32,564 nt of DNA, taken from contig JAOUCS010000029.1 of assembly GCA_029859645.1 (NCBI GenBank), positions 1 through 32,564 of the forward strand, read 5' to 3'. The stretch is from Lysobacterales bacterium (GTDB lineage: Bacteria > Pseudomonadota > Gammaproteobacteria > Xanthomonadales > SZUA-36). Both the position numbers and the translations under genes were made by a program. This document shows, piece after piece, positions 24,780 through 32,564 of the stretch. Below the pieces are notes generated by a model. That model was given only the letters and a program-made list of their open reading frames with translations. It was not told the origin of the DNA and searched no databases. How positions within the stretch are numbered: the first letter of the stretch is position 1; the number at the start of each line of letters is the position of its first letter.

Positions 24780-26684
24780 CTAGAAGCGGGTTCCGGCCAG
24801 AGAGATATCTGGATCTGCTTCCAACAACGCTACCGGGTAACCCAGTTCATGGGCCTTGCGGGCATATTCCCGGCAATCATCCATCTCGCCCAACCGTGAA
24901 GAAGCGACCGCAAAATCGTATTGCGATTGCGGATCTCCGGCCCACTTTTCGAGCAATTTTTGCTTGTTTTTCTCATAGGTTTCGATGTCACCCACGCTGG
25001 CGCCTGCCACCATCATGGTAGATTGCGCGTAGTAATCGTCCGGATTGATGGCCAGTTGGGGTTTGGCCACGCGAATGGCATCCCGGAAAGTGGACTCGGC
25101 CCCCACCGCGCCGTCCAGGTGCCAGAGGGCGTCGCCCAGGTTGCGGTAATAGACCGGGTCTTCGGGTTCTTTTTCGATCGCATCCAGATATAGCTCGGCT
25201 GCTCCGGCATAGTCACCTTCGAAAAACAGGATAGTTGCCAGATTGCTGTTGATGCTGGCCAGATCGACCTCATTGCTTTCCACCAACGGAATCAATAACG
25301 CCTTGGCTTCGGCAAACTGCCCGGCAAGTATCATCGTGCTGCTCAACCTGAACTTGACCCCTTCATCCTGCGGTAGCAACCGGGCCACCCAGCGCATCTC
25401 CTCGACAGCCTCTGCGTAACGACCTTGCTTGAAATAGAGGTATTGCAAACTCTTGTAAGCGTCGGGGCTTCCGGGGTGCTGCTCAATGATTCGCTTGAGG
25501 AGCTGCTCAGCCAGTTCCGGGTCGTCCTCGTGCCAGGTTTCTGCCACCGCGACCTGCGCTTTCAGGGCGCCAGGATTTATTTCGAGTGAAGCCATGAACG
25601 CATCACGGGCTTTTTCCACTTGCCCGGAATCCTCGTATAAGGAACCCAGTGCGTATTGAACGACCGGCGAATGAGAATCAATGGTCCAGGCGCGATGACA
25701 GACGCGTTCGGCTTCTTCAAAATCCGCCGTGGTTCGCTTGGTGCCGAAACGGCGTGAAAGAAATTCGCAAAGACTGGCCAGAGCCGGTGCGAATCTGGGG
25801 TCGATGTCAATGGCTTCGCGGTAAAGTCCCTCGACTTCCTCGCTGGTTGGGTCCAGAGCGAACTGTTGCTTTGCACGCAGGTAAATCGCATAAGCTTCCG
25901 GATCACTGCTTGCGGCAGCCGGCGCTACTGGTCCGCCATGAATTTCCAGCAGAATTTCGCTGGCGACCGCGTTGGTGGTCTGCTGCAAGTGGGCGTCCTC
26001 GTAGTTACGCTCCCAAACCACCTCTCCTGCCTTTCGATCGAACAGGGATACTTTCAATTGAATGGCGCCCGCTGCTTTTCCAATTACCCCGTAAATGAGG
26101 TATCGAACGCCTAGCCGGGTTGCCGCATCGATAAAAGAAGTATCAACCGGCAGGGCACTGATCGCATCCTCCGATGCGGTCCGGATCATGCTGCTGCGCT
26201 GCAACAATCGCGCTACGTCACTGGACAATTGGCCGAAAAATGGAGCGATCTGTCTGGATTCGATGCTGAATGGCAGTACGCCCACGGATACCACGGAGTC
26301 TGTGCCAGTGTCCGCACTGCCCGGCTGCTGAAACACGAACCGGTCGAGGGCGAACATGACCACTGCCACCGAAAGTATGCCGATGATGACATAGTTTAGC
26401 TTTCTGCCGGTGACGTAAGTAATGGACTCTTCCGGGATAACGTCCTCGGTGCGTTGGATTCCCCGGGTGGTCAGTTCAAACACCCAGGCCAAAACCAGTG
26501 TCACCGGTAATCCCAGCGCCAGGGCCATTACCAGCGAGCGCATGACCCAGGGAGGCGCACCAAAGGTTTCTAGCAGGATATCGGCGACCTGCACCAGCAG
26601 CCAGGCCAGAACCGTGTACGCAACGCCAGCCCGAATCACATTGCGGCGGCGAAGTTCGGCAACTAGTCTGGTTAGACGGCTCAT
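24780..26684 (-). CDS. Membrane TPR protein with TolB/FlgO-like domain
   Basis: 634 residues. The N-terminus (LVAELRRRNVIRAGVAYTVL, then LLVQVADILLETFGAPPWVM) plus a second helix pair (VMALALGLPVTLVLAWVFEL) is a recurrent membrane module; a further helix lies at about 92-110 (YVIIGILSVAVVMFAL). Residues about 130-240 resemble the TolB/FlgO-like domain (VGVLPFSIES, FGQLSSDVARLLQRSSMIRT, LGVRYLIYGVIGKAAGAIQLKVSL). From about 260 to the end are TPR-like helices (AIYLRAKQQFALDPT, YALGSLYEDSGQVEKARDAF, YKSLQYLYFKQGRYAEAVEE, YRNLGDALWHLDGAVGAEST). Proteins of this type are often fused to adenylate cyclase or DNA-binding domains, but none is present. Role probably protein-protein interaction in the envelope. 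The start lacks a good ribosome-binding site. Confidence 0.8.
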   Translation of the reverse strand: MSRLTRLVAELRRRNVIRAGVAYTVLAWLLVQVADILLETFGAPPWVMRSLVMALALGLPVTLVLAWVFELTTRGIQRTEDVIPEESITYVTGRKLNYVIIGILSVAVVMFALDRFVFQQPGSADTGTDSVVSVGVLPFSIESRQIAPFFGQLSSDVARLLQRSSMIRTASEDAISALPVDTSFIDAATRLGVRYLIYGVIGKAAGAIQLKVSLFDRKAGEVVWERNYEDAHLQQTTNAVASEILLEIHGGPVAPAAASSDPEAYAIYLRAKQQFALDPTSEEVEGLYREAIDIDPRFAPALASLCEFLSRRFGTKRTTADFEEAERVCHRAWTIDSHSPVVQYALGSLYEDSGQVEKARDAFMASLEINPGALKAQVAVAETWHEDDPELAEQLLKRIIEQHPGSPDAYKSLQYLYFKQGRYAEAVEEMRWVARLLPQDEGVKFRLSSTMILAGQFAEAKALLIPLVESNEVDLASINSNLATILFFEGDYAGAAELYLDAIEKEPEDPVYYRNLGDALWHLDGAVGAESTFRDAIRVAKPQLAINPDDYYAQSTMMVAGASVGDIETYEKNKQKLLEKWAGDPQSQYDFAVASSRLGEMDDCREYARKAHELGYPVALLEADPDISLAGTRF

Positions 26685-26774
26685 GGACGCATCATACGTA
26701 GCAAAAACCTAAAAATACAATATTGTCGGACCGTGCCGCAGCACATATTGAACCTTGCTGAACTTTGGGCGAGG

Positions 26775-28046
26775 CTATTTCTGCATCCGGATAATCAACC
26801 AGGCAGTCAGCGTGAAGGTAAGCATCGATGTTGCCACTGAAGCCAGTCCGGGGCCAATCAAGCCGACAAAGCCGGTGACCAGGTAGAAGATCATGATGTA
26901 GAAACCCACTCCCAATGCGTGAATGCGCAGCAGCATCGCCGCTTTGCCCATCGCATAAGCGGCGGCCCTGAAGGGGGCGCTGGCCATTTCAAACGAAGCT
27001 GCGAACAACAACAGGACCATCAGGGGTTTAGCCGGCACATAGTCCTCACCCACCAGCGCCAGCAGGGATTCCCCGGCAAACCAGGCGAAGACCACGATGA
27101 GAAGTCCTGCGCTCCCGGCAATCGCCGAAGTCCGGAACTGAAGCTTCCTGAAAGCGGGATCCTTCGAATGCCAGGCGCGGGTCAGATCAGGAAACAGCAC
27201 ATCCCTCAGCAGGCCTGCCGGCCGCGTGAGAACGGTCGAAATCTCTCGCGCCAGGCGGAACTGTCCGGCTGCGGCGGGACCCAGCAGGTTACCGGCCAGC
27301 AATGTCGAGACCTGCTTGGGTATCAGGTCAAGGTTGGTTTGCCAATAGATAACCCCGATGAAGCTCCAGAACTCCCGTCCGTGTTCGAAAATTTCTCGCC
27401 ACCGGAATCCCTTGAAAAGCGGTGTTGCCAGGTGATTTCTAAGCTCGAACATACCCCGCAGAAACATGTAGATATTGCCGGCGCTATAGGCGAAGCCCCA
27501 CGCCAGCAGGAAAACGAACATATCGCCTTCCAGCAGCCATGCCAGGCAAACCAGGATCAAACGGACCAGCGGCTGAACCGTGAACTGGATTCCAAGCGCG
27601 TCAAAGCGGTCATAGAGTCGCAGGATGCCATTGCTGGTGTTGACACAGGTACTCAGCAGAATGAGCCCATAAAACCAGGCCCAGTTCGTCAATTGCGCAT
27701 CCCAGTGCAGGAACTGCGAGGCCAGCGGAACTGCCGAAATGCCGATCAGAGCGGCCAGCAGGCTGGAACTGAAATCGATCATCATCGAAGTCCGCAACAG
27801 GCTTTTCAGGGCCGGCTCGTCACCGCTTTCCTGCATCGGAACACCAAACCGCACGATGGCTTCAAAGGTTCTGAAATTGAGAAAGCCCTTGACCACCTTA
27901 ATGTACGTATGCAGCAGGATGATCAGACCGAATTGCTCGACCGGCAAGGCATGCGCGGCCAGGGCAATCGAGGCAACAGACAGCAGGGCCGCGATACCCC
28001 GGCCCCGCAGAACCTTGCCAAAATTGATTGCGATTCGCCTGGACAT
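26775..28046 (-). CDS. Polysaccharide-type flippase (Wzx/MATE-like)
   Basis: 423 residues with about 12 predicted membrane helices in the pattern of polysaccharide flippases: an N-terminal FGKVLRGRGIAALLSVASIA, PVEQFGLIILLHTYIKVVKGF, and repeated amphipathic regions (LAREISTVLTRPAGLLRDVLFPDL). These proteins move undecaprenyl-linked sugars or similar lipid-linked units across the inner membrane. It starts 33 nt after the CDP-alcohol transferase stop on the same strand; the two are probably one operon. The ribosome-binding site is poor. The cargo is not known. Confidence 0.8.
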   Translation of the reverse strand: MSRRIAINFGKVLRGRGIAALLSVASIALAAHALPVEQFGLIILLHTYIKVVKGFLNFRTFEAIVRFGVPMQESGDEPALKSLLRTSMMIDFSSSLLAALIGISAVPLASQFLHWDAQLTNWAWFYGLILLSTCVNTSNGILRLYDRFDALGIQFTVQPLVRLILVCLAWLLEGDMFVFLLAWGFAYSAGNIYMFLRGMFELRNHLATPLFKGFRWREIFEHGREFWSFIGVIYWQTNLDLIPKQVSTLLAGNLLGPAAAGQFRLAREISTVLTRPAGLLRDVLFPDLTRAWHSKDPAFRKLQFRTSAIAGSAGLLIVVFAWFAGESLLALVGEDYVPAKPLMVLLLFAASFEMASAPFRAAAYAMGKAAMLLRIHALGVGFYIMIFYLVTGFVGLIGPGLASVATSMLTFTLTAWLIIRMQK

Positions 28047-28079
28047 CAGGAAATTTTGTGTGGGTTCAATGCCAGGCCG

Positions 28080-29279
28080 TCACCCCCGGTAAGCGCCCCG
28101 GGTTCCGCCAAATACCCTGAAGGTCAATGCGTTCGGCCCGGTGGCAATGTTATCTGCACTCAACCAGGAAGTGATTGGCCCCCGTGTTATCCGCGAAAAA
28201 ATGCCTTGCAACAAGCGTATGAACAGGATGACGGTACAGATCACCGACCACCCGACCACGCCGATGAAACCCCAGTCAGGGCGACCGATCAAGGTACAGA
28301 CTGTGAGGATGATGAGACAAGGATTTCGACGCGAAACGATCAGCCTGAACCAGGCATCAAACGGCTTCCAGGTCCAGACATTCGGGCCTCCCAGGAACGG
28401 AAAGACACCCTCGATCGCCCGTCCAGCCACATAGGCAATCACAACCATCCAGCACAGCTGGTGCACATCGAACCCCAGCACCGGCTGCATTCCAGTCAGC
28501 GATAAACCCCAGAAAACATACCAAAAAGGCGGATGAAACAGGTCGATACCATGGTCGTACAGGTCACCGAACTTACTGGACTGAATGGTCACTCTCGCCA
28601 GCTTCCCATCCACCGTATCCAGAAAAGTCATGATCCAGCCGGCCAGCAGGCCGGTAAGATACCAGCCTTCGTAAAACAGGTAGCAGGCGGCCAGCATCAG
28701 GACAAAGCCAATGGTCGTAACCATGTTCGGTGAAGCTCCGGCTTTGGCGCAATAATGCACCACTCGCCGGGCTGGCTTAGGCCAGACAAACTTGGTCACC
28801 AGGTCGGTAATACCCCTGTATGAGTTACCGTAGAGAATGTTTTCCAGTTCTTGCTGCCGTTCACTGGTGATGTACTCAAGCAGGGGCAGGCGGGCAAAAC
28901 GCAGCTTCTGGTCAAAAGCAGGAAGGTCTGCAATTTCAAGCCGTTTTGCAGCTGCGGGTAATGGCTCGGTGTCCGGTGAGAGCATGTAAGCAGCCGCGTC
29001 TGACGCGATGTCGCTGTTAATGAAGGCGGCTGCGGGTTGGCCATTGGCCCCACAGTGGAGAACTGAACCCGGTCGTTCCATCAGCTTTTTGAAGGTTCGA
29101 ATTTCAAGCAGGTAATTGCCGTTCAGAAGAAGGACCTGCTTGCCCTCGGGAAGGTCTGCGAGGTTCTCGAACCATTCAAACCCCCCCATTTCCCGAATCT
29201 GCCGGTTAAACCGTTCTTTCGAACTCAGTTCCCAGAGTTTGACGGAAGAGTCATCCAGTAATAGAACCGATAGCGTCAT
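28080..29279 (-). CDS. CDP-alcohol phosphatidyltransferase-family enzyme with extra N-terminal domain
   Basis: 399 residues. The family motif is complete: DTVDGKLAR, eight residues, then GDLYDHGID, i.e. D-x2-D-G-x2-A-R-x8-G-x3-D-x3-D, with all acidic catalytic residues. It transfers a phosphoalcohol from a CDP-alcohol to an acceptor. About six membrane helices follow the motif. The first 150 residues (SVLLLDDSSVKLWELSSKER, then QVLLLNGNYLLEIRTFKKLM) form a separate soluble domain resembling a degenerate nucleotidyltransferase, as in inositol-phosphate bifunctional enzymes; this is tentative. Its start overlaps by 4 nt (ATGA) a 72-codon upstream ORF. Downstream gene is a flippase. Confidence 0.85.
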   Translation of the reverse strand: MTLSVLLLDDSSVKLWELSSKERFNRQIREMGGFEWFENLADLPEGKQVLLLNGNYLLEIRTFKKLMERPGSVLHCGANGQPAAAFINSDIASDAAAYMLSPDTEPLPAAAKRLEIADLPAFDQKLRFARLPLLEYITSERQQELENILYGNSYRGITDLVTKFVWPKPARRVVHYCAKAGASPNMVTTIGFVLMLAACYLFYEGWYLTGLLAGWIMTFLDTVDGKLARVTIQSSKFGDLYDHGIDLFHPPFWYVFWGLSLTGMQPVLGFDVHQLCWMVVIAYVAGRAIEGVFPFLGGPNVWTWKPFDAWFRLIVSRRNPCLIILTVCTLIGRPDWGFIGVVGWSVICTVILFIRLLQGIFSRITRGPITSWLSADNIATGPNALTFRVFGGTRGAYRG

Positions 29280-29562
29280 AAATGTCGTTCGCTTGCCTTT
29301 GTTATCATGGTTAAAGCACCGGTTTGCGGGTCAACTATGGCATGGTTTCCGATATCCCTCAAATTGGCTTCATTCAACGCAGGATTCCACCCACTTCGAT
29401 CACGTTGAGTCAATAACGTGTTTCCCGGCATCCCGGCGGTATTACAGGCCTGCCCCTGACAGTTCCTGCATCCGTAAGCCAGTGGTCCCGCCATGGCGAA
29501 CGGGTTTTAAACACGGTTCAATCGGGTCACCCTTATTGCCATCTGCATAACCATCGGACAAA
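29276..29562. other. Divergent intergenic region with a doubtful 72-codon ORF
   Basis: Region between the CDP-alcohol transferase and the acyl-CoA synthetase. On the minus strand, 29494-29276 is open for 72 codons and its stop forms an ATGA with the transferase start, so a leader peptide or small coupled gene is possible. The peptide has no hydrophobic segment, no ribosome-binding site I trust and no known motif. No clear promoter pair or hairpin terminator was seen. Confidence 0.3.
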
Positions 29563-29632
29563 ATGCCGGGCATTCCTCGTGTTTTGGAGAACCCGGTATT
29601 TCCACAGGCAAAAACACCATCACTGGATATTT
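29563..29632 (+). pseudogene. Displaced 5' end of the acyl-CoA synthetase gene
   Basis: From ATG 29563 one frame reads MPGIPRVLENPVFPQAKTPS and then LDI, after which it leaves the synthetase frame. Adding one T in the T run at 29630-29632 gives PSLDILARWVREQPDRTWLR, the expected opening of a long-chain acyl-CoA synthetase. So the true start is probably here and the TTG at 29631 is not an initiator. Confidence 0.65.
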
Positions 29633-31259
29633 GGCGCGTTGGGTGCGAGAGCAGCCCGATAGAACCTGGTTACGTGACCGGCAAGGCGATGACTTTACAG
29701 AATGGAACTGGCGGGAAGCGAATCATGACATGCAGGCCGTCGCCGCGTGGCTGGAGTCGCAGTTCGGCAGTGATGGGACCCGAATTGCGATAATCTCCAG
29801 GAATTGTGCCCACTGGATGCTGGCGGACCTTGCCATCACGGCCTCCGGCAATGTTTCCGTCCCGATATTTACTACTCAGTCAGCAGAATCCGCGCACTAT
29901 ATACTGGAATTCAGTGAGGTCAGTGTCTTATTCATCGGGAGCTCGGAAAACTGGGACCAGGTTCGAGAAGTTGTCCCGGACCATGTGCAGCTGGTGGCGC
30001 TTCCGGGGACAGAGCTTTCACAGCAACATGTGCAATGGGACGACATCGTGGCAGCGCATGCAGGTGGGCGCACTCATTATACCTGCCGACATGACGACCT
30101 GATGTCGCTGGTTTTCACTTCCGGCACCACCGGTGCACCCAAGGGGGTGATGCAAACTCATGATTCAATGCTGATCCCAATGGAACGCGCCGCACGGGCA
30201 TTCCAGATGCGCAAGCACCCGAGATTTTTGTCCTATCTGCCGTTGGCGCATGTTGCTGAACGGCAGCTGGTGTGGATTCAAAGCCTGATTCATTGCGGCA
30301 CGGTTACGTTCAACGAATCGTTGACCACTTTGGTGCGCGATATGGGCGAGACCAGACCGACCTATTTCTTCGGCGCGCCGCGCGTCTGGGAGCAGTTGCA
30401 ACAGGGCATCCTGGCCCGGTTTGGATCACAGTCTGTGCTTGACCAGGCGCTGGCCCAGGATGCCGCAGGCGTGGGTCTCAAAATCCGGACTTTGCTGGGC
30501 CTGACAGACACGGATTGCCTGTTGACGGCCGCAGCCCCAATTCCTGCGGCGCTGATCCGCTGGTACGAAAAGCTGGGAATTATCCTGATGGAAGGCTACG
30601 GCCAGACGGAGGCCATGGGGCTGATCTGCAACATGGAGGGCCAACGGCGGATTGGCTCGATCGGGCGACCGATCGAAGGTACTGAGATCAAAATTTCCGA
30701 TTCGGGCGAACTGCTCTGCAAAGCCGACGGGCTTTCACCGGGCTATTACAGGCAACCGGAAAAAACGGCGGAAACTTTCGTCGACGGCTGGGTACACACC
30801 GGCGACAAAGCACGAATTGACGAGGATGGCTTCTGTTTCCTGACCGGCCGTGTAAAGGATTACTTCAAGACCATCCATGGAAAATACGTGGCGCCGGCGC
30901 CGATCGAGAATGTTTTTGCCCGCAACCAGTGGGTTGAACAGCTCTGTTTGCTGGGCCGGGGTTATTCGAAGACCGTCATGGTCTGTGTTCCGACTGAAAT
31001 CGCGCTTCAGGAAAATCGCGAAAAGATCGGGGCCTCGCTGCGAGCGCAGGCTGAGGCGGTCAATGACTCGATTGAATCGCACGCCCGGATAGGCGCCGTG
31101 CTCATTAGCAGCCAGCCCTGGACCATCGAAAACGGGACGCTTACGCCAACGCTGAAACTCAAGCGGGATATGATTGAATCCCTTTTTGGCGAGCGGGCCG
31201 GCGCACTGGCGCACGAAGCGGCCATCGACAAAGCAATCCTGATTGAATGGGCTGACTGA
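29631..31259 (+). CDS. Long-chain acyl-CoA synthetase / AMP-dependent ligase (5' end frameshifted)
   Basis: 542 codons from TTG 29631 in the intact frame; probably about 22 further residues belong upstream in another frame. Activates fatty acids to acyl-CoA through an acyl-AMP. Motifs: the AMP-binding loop LVFTSGTTGAPKGVMQTH, LPLAHVAERQL, LTAAAPIPAAL, EGYGQTEAMG, GWVHTGDKARIDEDGF, TGRVKDYFKTIHGKYVAPAPIENVF and the C-terminal catalytic Lys region NGTLTPTLKLKRD. These are the features of FadD15-type long-chain synthetases. It has no ribosome-binding site at the TTG. It converges on the thioredoxin gene. Together with isocitrate lyase it fits fatty-acid use. Confidence 0.9.
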   Translation: MARWVREQPDRTWLRDRQGDDFTEWNWREANHDMQAVAAWLESQFGSDGTRIAIISRNCAHWMLADLAITASGNVSVPIFTTQSAESAHYILEFSEVSVLFIGSSENWDQVREVVPDHVQLVALPGTELSQQHVQWDDIVAAHAGGRTHYTCRHDDLMSLVFTSGTTGAPKGVMQTHDSMLIPMERAARAFQMRKHPRFLSYLPLAHVAERQLVWIQSLIHCGTVTFNESLTTLVRDMGETRPTYFFGAPRVWEQLQQGILARFGSQSVLDQALAQDAAGVGLKIRTLLGLTDTDCLLTAAAPIPAALIRWYEKLGIILMEGYGQTEAMGLICNMEGQRRIGSIGRPIEGTEIKISDSGELLCKADGLSPGYYRQPEKTAETFVDGWVHTGDKARIDEDGFCFLTGRVKDYFKTIHGKYVAPAPIENVFARNQWVEQLCLLGRGYSKTVMVCVPTEIALQENREKIGASLRAQAEAVNDSIESHARIGAVLISSQPWTIENGTLTPTLKLKRDMIESLFGERAGALAHEAAIDKAILIEWAD

Positions 31260-31284
31260 ACGGTTCTCGCACTCTCTGCCACGG

Positions 31285-31791
31285 TCAGAGGTCGAATTTA
31301 TAGACCTGGGCGATGGTTTCGATGACCTCGGGGCTGTCCCATTGCTGGGCGCCGCGAACCTTCCGCAATACCCGGCCTTCGGCATCGATCAACAGCGTCA
31401 GTGGAATGGTTTTGGCCCCCAGCATACTCTCCAGCATCAGTTGCTTGTCGATGTAGTGCGGGAAAGTCGTGCCGGCCTTGGCGAGAAAAACCTCGGCCCG
31501 CTCAGGGTAGTCATCGATAGAGATGCCTATCACGTTTAATCGATCGTCATAGCGCTGCCACAGCCGTTCCAGCGAACCCATTTCAGCCAGGCAAGGGCCA
31601 CAGTAACTGGCCCATACATTGATGATCAATGGTTTACCGAGGTAACGGGAAAGAAACTCTGATCTCCCGGTCAGACCCTGCATTGGCGCATTAGGCAAAA
31701 CGCTGCCCTCGGACACTTCACCCGGAGTAGCACTGGCCAGGGTAGTCAGACTTGTCAGCAGAACGAACAAAAGTATGAAAAGGTTTTTCAT
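31285..31791 (-). CDS. TlpA/ResA-like thioredoxin-fold protein, exported
   Basis: 168 residues from ATG 31791 (GGGAAAG about 7 nt upstream; a GTG at 31806 gives a 5-residue longer form). Signal peptide about 1-22 (NLFILLFVLLTSLTTLASA). The active site is CGPC in VWASYCGPCLAEM, followed by the fold's cis-Pro region KTIPLTLLIDAEGRV. It is a periplasmic thiol-disulfide protein of the TlpA type, which reduces or isomerises disulfides, for instance in cytochrome maturation; the client is unknown. It follows the amidohydrolase gene, with ATG 31791 placed 18 nt after that stop, on the same strand. Confidence 0.88.
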   Translation of the reverse strand: MKNLFILLFVLLTSLTTLASATPGEVSEGSVLPNAPMQGLTGRSEFLSRYLGKPLIINVWASYCGPCLAEMGSLERLWQRYDDRLNVIGISIDDYPERAEVFLAKAGTTFPHYIDKQLMLESMLGAKTIPLTLLIDAEGRVLRKVRGAQQWDSPEVIETIAQVYKFDL

Positions 31792-31809
31792 CTGTCGCTT
31801 TCCCACTGT

Positions 31810-32564
31810 TTACTGCCAATAAAACGGCTGGGTCTTGCGGTTCCCGGTCACGGTTTCATTCAACGTTTTGGCGTCGTAAAGGCGGCCGTTCAGCATGACC
31901 TTCGAAACGTGGTCGCTCTGGTAGATATCCTCGAGTATGTCAGCATCGATCACTACCATATCCGCCAGCTTACCAGGTTCCAGGCTGCCGAGATCGGCTG
32001 CATAGCCCAGTGCACGGGCAGGCGTAATCGTCGCCGTCTTCAGGGCTTCGATCGGTGACATGCCACCCTGGGCAAAACTCCAGATTTCCCAGTGACTGGC
32101 CAGGCCTTCACGCTGACCATGTGCTCCGATACTGACCATGACGCCCTGATCGGACAGCAATTTCGAGGTTCGCGCACTGGTCACATGATAAAACTCGCTG
32201 AAAGGCGCCGTGATCCGGCGGACGGATCGAGGCTGCAGGATGTGCGGCGGCACGAAGCGGCTCAATATCTCGTGTTCCCACACATTGGATTCCTGGTACC
32301 AGTAGGTTTCGGCGCTCAAGCCGCCATAAGTCACGACCAGGGTGGGCGTGTAGGCGACCTTTGTCTGAGCCCAAAATTGAAGTACGTCATCGTACAACAT
32401 GGACTGCGGCAGATTGTGTTCGATCGTACTGTTGCCGTCGGCCACCATTGACAGGTCCATGTGAAACAACGAGCCTCCCTCGGAAACTACCAGCATGCTT
32501 TCTTCCCGGGCGGCAGTGGTGACCATCTGGCGCTGCTCCCGGCGTGGCTGGATGTAGTTCTTGA
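31810..32564 (-). CDS. Amidohydrolase-family protein, C-terminal part (runs off window)
   Basis: Partial; open from the window edge to the stop at 31810, 250 codons. The metal-dependent amidohydrolase fold is visible at its end: an acidic/His strand with DGNSTIEHNLP, VSIGAHGQREGLASHWEIWSF, SPIEALKTATITPARALGYAADLGSLEPGKLADMVVID, then VMLNGRLYDAKTL. The segment upstream (PRREQRQMV, EGGSLFHMDLSMVADG) resembles the long TolB-propeller/amidohydrolase fusion proteins, so the missing part may carry a propeller. The substrate is unknown. Immediately followed by the TlpA-like gene. Confidence 0.85.
   Translation of the reverse strand, partial: KNYIQPRREQRQMVTTAAREESMLVVSEGGSLFHMDLSMVADGNSTIEHNLPQSMLYDDVLQFWAQTKVAYTPTLVVTYGGLSAETYWYQESNVWEHEILSRFVPPHILQPRSVRRITAPFSEFYHVTSARTSKLLSDQGVMVSIGAHGQREGLASHWEIWSFAQGGMSPIEALKTATITPARALGYAADLGSLEPGKLADMVVIDADILEDIYQSDHVSKVMLNGRLYDAKTLNETVTGNRKTQPFYWQ

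Noticed and set aside
26919-28505. 528-codon open frame on the plus strand opposite the flippase and CDP-alcohol transferase
   Set aside because: Rich in Gln, Arg and His because it is the antisense of Leu/Phe/Ala-rich membrane proteins; it crosses two real genes and has no motif.

Overview
The window reads as chromosomal DNA of a free-living, aerobic, Gram-negative bacterium, most likely a marine or sediment gammaproteobacterium. The grounds are: outer-membrane barrels and lipoproteins, an isocitrate lyase of the 531-residue KQCGH type known from Pseudomonas, a sulfatase, a TgpA-type transglutaminase cluster, and GC-rich, densely packed genes with several GTG/TTG starts. The lineage is my inference; no rRNA, tRNA, insertion sequence, CRISPR array or phage gene was found.

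Layout. (1) 1-3146, minus strand: a DUF3179 gene broken by an in-frame TAA, then a formylglycine sulfatase, then the start of a DUF2092-like periplasmic protein. (2) 3307-6979: envelope genes, namely a small exported protein, a glycine-zipper protein, and a lipoprotein/barrel gene that overlaps by 4 nt a convergent Omp85-type barrel. (3) 7084-10757: a CtlX-like guanidino-group hydrolase, a coiled-coil protein, and an overlapping minus-strand operon of HAD hydrolase, 3-methyladenine glycosylase I and a Cys/Met PLP enzyme. (4) 10933-16229: a 5-kb RHS/YD-repeat gene carrying a golvesin-like insert and a low-GC C-terminal tip, followed with a 4-nt overlap by a small zinc-ribbon membrane protein. 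This is the best candidate for an uncharacterised toxin-immunity pair. (5) 16330-20260: MoxR, DUF58 and TgpA, the last frameshifted near its end. (6) 20235-24669: an exported NHL/SMP-30-like protein, isocitrate lyase with a strong terminator, a divergent LysR regulator with inverted repeats between them, and a PhyH dioxygenase. (7) 24780-29279, minus strand: a TolB/FlgO-like TPR protein, a polysaccharide-type flippase and a CDP-alcohol phosphotransferase. (8) 29563-31259: an acyl-CoA synthetase with a 5' frameshift. (9) 31285-32564, minus strand: a TlpA-like thioredoxin and the C-terminal part of an amidohydrolase.

How the parts fit. Isocitrate lyase and the acyl-CoA synthetase point to growth on fatty acids or acetate. 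The flippase and CDP-alcohol transferase could form a lipid or polyol-phosphate export module. Three genes carry single-site lesions (one nonsense, two -1 frameshifts in short G or T runs). Two explanations are open: residual consensus errors in the assembly, or real gene decay.
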